Positions 59,557 to 64,000 of a DNA stretch of 64,000 nucleotides are shown one piece after another. The notes under the pieces were generated by a model. The model was not told where the DNA came from and made no database searches. It saw only the letters and a program-made list of their open reading frames with translations. Source of the stretch: Vondammii sp040505895. GTDB lineage: Bacteria; Pseudomonadota; Gammaproteobacteria; Chromatiales; Chromatiaceae. The stretch is from the NCBI GenBank assembly GCA_040505895.1, contig JBEVXU010000012.1, forward strand, positions 62,001 to 126,000. The letters are read 5' to 3'. Position 1 is the first letter of the stretch, and each line of letters starts with the position of its first letter. Position numbers and translations under genes: made by a program.

Positions 59557-60102
59557 CTATAGCGCCTCATCCAACTCGTTCTCGAGGGATTCGGCATCAA
59601 ATCTTAACTTTTGTAGAAACTGCATCTTGCGCAGAATCTCCCGCGCCAGCTCCAACTGCTCTGGCGTGGCTGCCTCAAACTGAACAGCCATCTGCCCGAC
59701 AAGCACATTGATTTTACGGCTGACGCCATCGACAATTTCACTAATCACTTCGTAGGGATCATCAGTATGTCGGCTTGCCTCCAGCCGTTCCCGTAGCTCC
59801 AGCTGCTCCATCAGGAAAGAGACATCCTTCGTACTCTCCTGCTGCACATCCATATCGATGCCATTGAGAACCAGTAGATAGTGAGCTCTACGAAGAGGAT
59901 CCTTCAGTGTTTCAAACGCCTCATTTACCAGTGAGGCACCTTGCATCGACAACATGCGTTCATGATCCGAGGCATTGGCAAAGCGATCTGGATGGACCAC
60001 CTGCTGCAGCTCGCGATAACGCTCCACTAACTGCTCTAAGTCCACCAGGTAGACGACTGGCAACCCAAAAAGCTCAAAGTAATTCTTCGAGAAATCCAAC
60101 AT
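59557..60102 (-). CDS. hscB: Co-chaperone HscB
   Basis: A 181-residue J-domain protein. The HPD tripeptide is at residues 37-39 (QQVVHPDRFA), and the C-terminal three-helix domain for IscU binding ends the protein. It stimulates HscA ATPase. Length matches family members (about 170-180). It follows iscA and precedes hscA, with no frame problem. Confidence 0.95.
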   Translation of the reverse strand: MLDFSKNYFELFGLPVVYLVDLEQLVERYRELQQVVHPDRFANASDHERMLSMQGASLVNEAFETLKDPLRRAHYLLVLNGIDMDVQQESTKDVSFLMEQLELRERLEASRHTDDPYEVISEIVDGVSRKINVLVGQMAVQFEAATPEQLELAREILRKMQFLQKLRFDAESLENELDEAL

Positions 60103-60177
60103 GTCACATCTTATTCATGAGCGCCGAAGTGGCGATGGCGCCAGGTGATGGGAAAACACTGAGAGATCAGTGCGCCT

Positions 60178-60501
60178 TTAAACAGTAAAACTTTCACCAC
60201 AACCACAGGCATCCTTGACGTTCGGGTTGTTGAACTTGAATCCTTCGTTCAACCCCTCTTTGGTGTAATCCAGCTCAGTACCATCGAGGTAGAGATAACT
60301 TTTTGGATCGACCAGCACCTTCACTCCATGTGCCTCAAAAACAACATCATCCACCTCTGCCTCATCGGCAAACTCCAGCACATAAGCCATTCCTGAGCAG
60401 CCGGAAGTACGAACACCGAGGCGAATACCTGCACCCTCGCCACGGCTATCTAAAAAACGCTGCACATGGCTGGCGGCAGCTTCGGTCAATGTAATCGCCA
60501 T
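60178..60501 (-). CDS. iscA: Fe-S assembly protein IscA
   Basis: A 107-residue A-type carrier. The three conserved cysteines are C35 (GCSGMAY), C99 and C101 (CGCGESF). It receives clusters from IscU and helps make [4Fe-4S] centres. It lies between iscU and hscB on the same strand. Confidence 0.96.
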   Translation of the reverse strand: MAITLTEAAASHVQRFLDSRGEGAGIRLGVRTSGCSGMAYVLEFADEAEVDDVVFEAHGVKVLVDPKSYLYLDGTELDYTKEGLNEGFKFNNPNVKDACGCGESFTV

Positions 60502-60545
60502 AAGATTCTCCCCGGCTTTACCGTGGCGTTGCTAGAGTGGTGGGA

Positions 60546-60932
60546 TTAGTTCTCGCCCTGTTTACTGGCATAGTCCTCAACCGCAGCCTTGATGGCATCT
60601 TCCGCCAACACTGAGCAGTGCACCTTCACCGGCGGCAGAGCCAGCTCTTCTGCAATATCGGTGTTTTTAATCTGCTGCGCCTCATCAAGGGTTTTACCCT
60701 TTACCCACTCGGTCAGCAGACTGCTGGAGGCGATAGCGGAACCACAGCCATAGGTCTTGAACTTGGCATCTTCGATAACGCCCTCATCATTGACCTGTAT
60801 CTGCAGACGCATTACATCACCACATGCCGGGGCACCAACCATGCCGGTACCCACGTTGGTAGCATCATTGTCCATGCTACCCACGTTGCGCGGGTTTTCA
60901 TAATGGTCCAGAACCTTATCGCTATAAGCCAT
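60546..60932 (-). CDS. iscU: Fe-S cluster scaffold IscU
   Basis: A 128-residue scaffold on which clusters are built. The ligands are C37, D39, C63 and C106, and the HscA-recognition motif LPPVK is at about 99-103. The ATG at 60932 gives the family start MAYSDKVLDHYENPRNVG; the frame is open 14 codons further upstream without homology. It follows iscS and precedes iscA. Confidence 0.97.
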   Translation of the reverse strand: MAYSDKVLDHYENPRNVGSMDNDATNVGTGMVGAPACGDVMRLQIQVNDEGVIEDAKFKTYGCGSAIASSSLLTEWVKGKTLDEAQQIKNTDIAEELALPPVKVHCSVLAEDAIKAAVEDYASKQGEN

Positions 60933-61007
60933 AGTCTTGATCTCCACAGTCGGCGGCCGCCTCGGTAGCGGCAACGCCCAATAAATTATTCAGTTCCAGA
61001 GGCCGGC

Positions 61008-62222
61008 TCAGTGAGCTGCCCACTGCACTGACTTCAGGTCAATACCATCTTTGAACATATCCCACAGTGGCGACAGTTCCCGTAGCCGGTCAACCTGGGT
61101 GCGGATCAGGTCGATGACATAATCGACCTCCTCTTCAGTGGTAAAGCGGCCGATGGTGAAGCGTATTGAGCTGTGAGCCAGTTCATCCTCACGGCCCAGT
61201 GCGCGCAGCACATAGCTGGGCTCCAGACTCGAAGAGGTGCATGCCGAGCCGGAAGAGACAGCAATATCCTTCAGCGCCATGATTAGAGATTCACCTTCAA
61301 CAAAGGCGAAGCTGATATTCATATTGCCGGAAACCCGCTGCTCCAGATCACCATTAAGATAGACCTCTTCCATATCCTTAAGGCCATCCCAAAGACGATT
61401 ACGCAGCAGCAACAGGCGTTCGTTCTCTTGCTCCATCTCCTCTTTGGCGATACGCATAGCTTCGCCCATGCCGACAATCTGGTGAGTCGCCAGGGTGCCG
61501 GAGCGCATACCGCGCTCATGACCGCCACCGTGTATTTGTGCTTCAAGACGCACCCTCGGCTTGCGCCTTACATAGAGTGCACCTATACCTTTAGGGCCGT
61601 AGATTTTGTGGGCGGACATCGACATCAGATCCACCTTCATTGACTCCATATCGAGGGGTACTTTGCCGGCGCTCTGAGCAGCATCCACGTGGAAAAGGAT
61701 CTTGCGTGCACGGGTCAACTCACCGATAGCCGCGACGTCCTGGATCACACCAATCTCATTATTGACATGCATCAGGGAGACCAGAATTGTGTCGTCCCGC
61801 ATTGCCGCTTCAAGCTTGGCCAGGTCAATCAGACCGCTGGGCTCAGGATCAAGATAGGTCACTTCAAACCCTTCCCGCTCCAGCTGTCGACAAGTATCCA
61901 GCACCGCCTTATGCTCAGTTTTGCAGGTGACAATGTGTTTGCCCTTTTTACGATAGAAGTGAGCCACACCCTTAATCGCCAGGTTATCCGATTCGGTCGC
62001 GCCTGAAGTCCATGCGATCTCCCTCGGGTCCGCATTGATCAGTGCCGCTACATCCCGCCGAGCCTGTTCAACAGCCTCATCCGCATCCCAGCCGAACTGA
62101 TGGGAACGGGAGGCTGGATTACCAAAGATCCCATCAGGGGTAAGGCATTGACACATCTTCTCCGCCACCCGCGGATCAACCGGCGTCGTAGCCGAATAAT
62201 CCATATAGATTGGTAACTTCAT
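61008..62222 (-). CDS. iscS: Cysteine desulfurase IscS
   Basis: A 404-residue PLP enzyme that takes sulfur from L-cysteine as a persulfide for Fe-S clusters, tRNA thiolation and cofactors. PLP Lys206 is in SAHKIYGPKG, the active Cys is in GSACTSSSLEPSYVLRALG (about 328), and TEHKAVLDT has the PLP-stacking His. Start MKLPIYMDYSATTP is standard. It follows iscR by 27 bp. Confidence 0.98.
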   Translation of the reverse strand: MKLPIYMDYSATTPVDPRVAEKMCQCLTPDGIFGNPASRSHQFGWDADEAVEQARRDVAALINADPREIAWTSGATESDNLAIKGVAHFYRKKGKHIVTCKTEHKAVLDTCRQLEREGFEVTYLDPEPSGLIDLAKLEAAMRDDTILVSLMHVNNEIGVIQDVAAIGELTRARKILFHVDAAQSAGKVPLDMESMKVDLMSMSAHKIYGPKGIGALYVRRKPRVRLEAQIHGGGHERGMRSGTLATHQIVGMGEAMRIAKEEMEQENERLLLLRNRLWDGLKDMEEVYLNGDLEQRVSGNMNISFAFVEGESLIMALKDIAVSSGSACTSSSLEPSYVLRALGREDELAHSSIRFTIGRFTTEEEVDYVIDLIRTQVDRLRELSPLWDMFKDGIDLKSVQWAAH

Positions 62223-62249
62223 CTATCGCTCCAAAATCGTAAAATCTGG

Positions 62250-62741
62250 TTATACACCGACACCGCCGACGGCGCGTGTCTGGTCAAGGTCCACCTTGGT
62301 TGCCGGACTTTCATCCTGGCGCTGCGAAACTTGCTGGACACCATTGCGCTCCATGAGGTCATTCAAACTTATCTGGTCCAGGTAGTCATAGATCTGACCA
62401 CTGAGATCTTTCCAGAGATCGTGTGTCAGACAGCGCTCGTTACCCTGGCAGTTGTGATCACCGCCACAGCGTGTAGTATCCACCTTCTCATCCACTGCGC
62501 TGATCACTTCAGCAATGGAGATCTCTTCGGAGCCCCGGTTGAGGACGTAGCCACCGCCAGGCCCTCGAACACTACCCACCAGCGTCCGCTTGCGAAGCCG
62601 TGAGAAAAGCTGCTCGAGGTAGGAGAGAGAGATGCCCTGCCTCTTGGCGATTTCCGCCAGAGTGATGGGGCCTTCCCCCTGATGGAGGGCAAGATCCAGC
62701 ATTGCCGTGACCGCATAGCGGCCTTTAGTGGTCAACCTCAA
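62250..62741 (-). CDS. iscR: Fe-S cluster regulator IscR
   Basis: A 163-residue Rrf2-family regulator that senses Fe-S status with a [2Fe-2S] cluster and represses the isc operon. The ligands C92, C98, C104 and H107 are at exactly the E. coli positions when the protein starts at TTG 62741 (MRLTTKGRYAVTAML). GGAG lies 9 nt before this TTG. The frame is open further upstream, but those codons are non-homologous and overlap the promoter. The helix-turn-helix (LSYLEQLFSRLRK) is intact. Confidence 0.95.
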   Translation of the reverse strand: MRLTTKGRYAVTAMLDLALHQGEGPITLAEIAKRQGISLSYLEQLFSRLRKRTLVGSVRGPGGGYVLNRGSEEISIAEVISAVDEKVDTTRCGGDHNCQGNERCLTHDLWKDLSGQIYDYLDQISLNDLMERNGVQQVSQRQDESPATKVDLDQTRAVGGVGV

Positions 62742-62774
62742 AGCAGGTGCTCCTAGATAATATCCGTAATGACT

Positions 62775-62806
62775 AATATACAAGACTTACTAAAATAGTC
62801 AAGTAT
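62775..62806 (-). promoter_or_regulatory. iscR promoter with IscR type 1 site
   Basis: Minus strand: -35 TTGACT (62797-62802), 16-bp spacer, -10 TATATT (62775-62780). ATACTTGACTATTTTAGTAA overlaps the -35 and spacer and fits the E. coli type 1 IscR consensus (ATASYYGACTRWWWYAGTC...) over most positions. It implies repression by holo-IscR. Confidence 0.75.
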
Positions 62807-62819
62807 TCAGCAGTCGCCT

Positions 62820-63632
62820 TCAGCTGGTCTTTTGAATATCAGGGGAATTATTTATATCAGGTTGAATTTTAAGCAATTCTTCTGCTGTTGAGGCAATTTC
62901 ACAAGCATCCAGGTCAGGCAGGTCGAGATCAGGCTGATCCTCACTCACCTGCTTCATAACCTCACACATCTGCTGCATGCGTTGATCCATCACGTGAATA
63001 TGATCGAGCATACAGTTGATCGCATGGGCCACAGGATCCGGTGCATCACTGGTGGCGCCATAGGCATCGAAACCCATTTTTTTTGCGATTTTGCTGCGAT
63101 GGGGATTATCTTCGGTGAGGGAAGAGTCAACCAACCGACCCGGAACGCCCACCACCGTTGTCGCGGGCGGTACCGACTTTACCACCACCGCATTGGAGCC
63201 GATGCGCGCCCCCTTTCCTATATCAATAGGGCCAAGCACCTTTGCGCCCGCTCCCACGACCACATCACTAGCTAATGTCGGATGACGCTTCCCCTTTTGC
63301 CAGCTGGTACCACCGAGGGTAACACCGTGGTAGAGGGTGCAATCATCGCCAATCACGGCGGTCTCACCAATCACCACACCCATGCCGTGATCGATAAAGA
63401 GGCGGCGACCAATCTGCGCTCCCGGATGGATTTCAATACCGGTCAACCAGCGCGACACGGCCGAAAACAGCCGGGCAATCCAGCACAAGCCGATGCTCCA
63501 CAGCCAGTGACTCAATCGATGAAACAACAGCGCATGCAGGCCGGGGTAGGTGGTAATCACATCAAGGGTGTTACGCGCCGCCGGATCGCGATCAAATACG
63601 CTTTTGATATCCTCTTTGAGACGCGAAAGCAT
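62820..63632 (-). CDS. cysE: Serine O-acetyltransferase
   Basis: A 270-residue CysE, making O-acetylserine from serine and acetyl-CoA for cysteine synthesis. Seen: the N-terminal helical part, then the left-handed beta-helix of hexapeptide repeats (IEIHPGAQIGRRLFIDHGMGVVIGETAVIGDD, in blocks), active-site His in DHGMG and YHGVTLGG. The C-terminus has an extra acidic tail (about 200-270) beyond the usual length. It stands between trmJ and iscR, as in many gammaproteobacteria, and feeds cysteine to IscS. ATG at 63632 preferred to a TTG two codons upstream. Confidence 0.95.
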   Translation of the reverse strand: MLSRLKEDIKSVFDRDPAARNTLDVITTYPGLHALLFHRLSHWLWSIGLCWIARLFSAVSRWLTGIEIHPGAQIGRRLFIDHGMGVVIGETAVIGDDCTLYHGVTLGGTSWQKGKRHPTLASDVVVGAGAKVLGPIDIGKGARIGSNAVVVKSVPPATTVVGVPGRLVDSSLTEDNPHRSKIAKKMGFDAYGATSDAPDPVAHAINCMLDHIHVMDQRMQQMCEVMKQVSEDQPDLDLPDLDACEIASTAEELLKIQPDINNSPDIQKTS

Positions 63633-63770
63633 CGACAAATCCCACTCAACTCAGCTGTCGGCCGCAATGGGCCGGATAAAGACCAACTATTCTACTCGAT
63701 TATTAAGCCTGCTGACCAGCGCGATAAACCGAAGGTGTAAAATTACACCAATTTGAGCCTTTTTTATAGC

Positions 63771-63849
63771 GTAGGTGCGGTTTCTCGAACCGCGATGAAA
63801 GAGCTGGCTTAGTACAAATGTTCATCGCGCTTCGGGAAAGCGCTCCTAC
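63771..63849. repeat. REP-like palindrome between cysE and trmJ
   Basis: Left arm GTAGGTGCGGTTTCTCGAAC continuing to CGCGATGAA, right arm TTCATCGCGCTTCGGGAAAG continuing to CGCTCCTAC; they pair over about 29 bp with several mismatches around a 21-base loop. Such GTAGG...CCTAC palindromes are dispersed in gammaproteobacterial genomes. Related in form to 12460-12524. Confidence 0.7.
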
Positions 63850-63861
63850 ACACTAGCTGCT

Positions 63862-64000
63862 CTATTTATCCTTATCTCTCATCGACTTACGCCCTTGCGC
63901 AGCACTGAGGATACCGCGAAGAATATTCAACTCTTCTGTATCGGGGCGGGCCCGGAAGAAGAGCCGACGCAAGCGGCGGTGAAGTTTTTCTGACTGATGG
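63862..64000 (-). CDS. trmJ: tRNA (Cm32/Um32) methyltransferase TrmJ, C-terminal end (truncated by window edge)
   Basis: The last 45 codons of a gene running off the right edge. The visible part ends with KLHRRLRRLFFRARPD, TEELNILRGILSAAQ and a basic tail, which is the C-terminal dimer/tRNA-binding extension of gammaproteobacterial TrmJ. TrmJ 2'-O-methylates position 32 of tRNAs. Order trmJ-cysE-iscR is a known arrangement, which supports the call. The catalytic SPOUT part lies outside. Confidence 0.85.
   Translation of the reverse strand, partial: HQSEKLHRRLRRLFFRARPDTEELNILRGILSAAQGRKSMRDKDK

Overview
The window is chromosomal DNA from a sulfur-oxidising gammaproteobacterium. The conserved blocks fit that class: isc operon behind cysE and trmJ, bamC-dapA-gcvR-bcp, pncC-recA-recX with alaS and csrA nearby, and bamC/gcvR-type genes. 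A soxXAKLYZB cluster with a monoheme SoxA and no soxCD in view points to thiosulfate oxidation of the kind seen in Chromatiales and related sulfur symbionts or free-living relatives. The genus cannot be fixed from the sequence alone. Most genes lie on the minus strand. No rRNA, CRISPR array, phage or transposase gene was seen.

Layout. 1-1.8 kb: partial mazG, a DUF5062-like gene and two tandem hemerythrins. 1.9-3.7 kb: a Y-family DNA polymerase with a compact SRAP-like protein, behind a promoter that carries a GTTC-N7-GTTC direct repeat. 3.7-4.45 kb: tRNA-Arg(ACG) and tRNA-Ser(GCT) with strong terminators and a 20-bp duplicate of the tRNA-Arg 3' end. 4.7-9.0 kb: csrA, lysC, alaS. 9.2-14.4 kb: accessory genes (DUF2937, small lipoprotein, RpfC-like hybrid kinase, methyltransferase/corrinoid protein pair). 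14.8-17.4 kb: recX, recA, thpR, pncC; the recA promoter has the same GTTC-N7-GTTC repeat. 17.5-25.2 kb: a 2-hydroxyacid dehydrogenase remnant, cupin, mutS, FHA protein and PP2C phosphatase separated by a MITE, a DsbC homologue without its active-site cysteines, yajQ, xerD. 25.3-29.6 kb: P460-type cytochrome, PQQ-repeat propeller, hemH, a secreted protein with a duplicated six-cysteine module, and a DUF523/TudS protein. 29.6-38.1 kb: soxXAKLYZB followed upstream by a two-component system of the TtrSR/ThsSR type. 38.3-46.5 kb: UspA, a membrane-anchored heptad-repeat protein, azlCD, purL, a chemoreceptor. 46.5-56.3 kb: MBL hydrolase, a second small mobile element, bamC-dapA, gcvR-bcp, phoH2, aspS, DUF502, fmdB-type protein. 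56.5-64 kb: a second MITE copy, iscRSUA-hscBA-fdx-iscX, cysE and the end of trmJ.

How the parts work together. The Sox proteins oxidise thiosulfate in the periplasm, probably under control of the adjacent sensor kinase/regulator. Fe-S and heme functions (isc, hemH, hemerythrins, P460 cytochrome) supply and protect the redox enzymes. The repair genes recA and the Y-polymerase/SRAP pair share an unusual candidate LexA operator. That operator is the most testable novel signal here. Next come the redox-dead DsbC homologue, the mini-SRAP/polymerase operon, the orphan corrinoid methyl-transfer pair, the duplicated six-cysteine secreted protein and the 158-bp MITE family.
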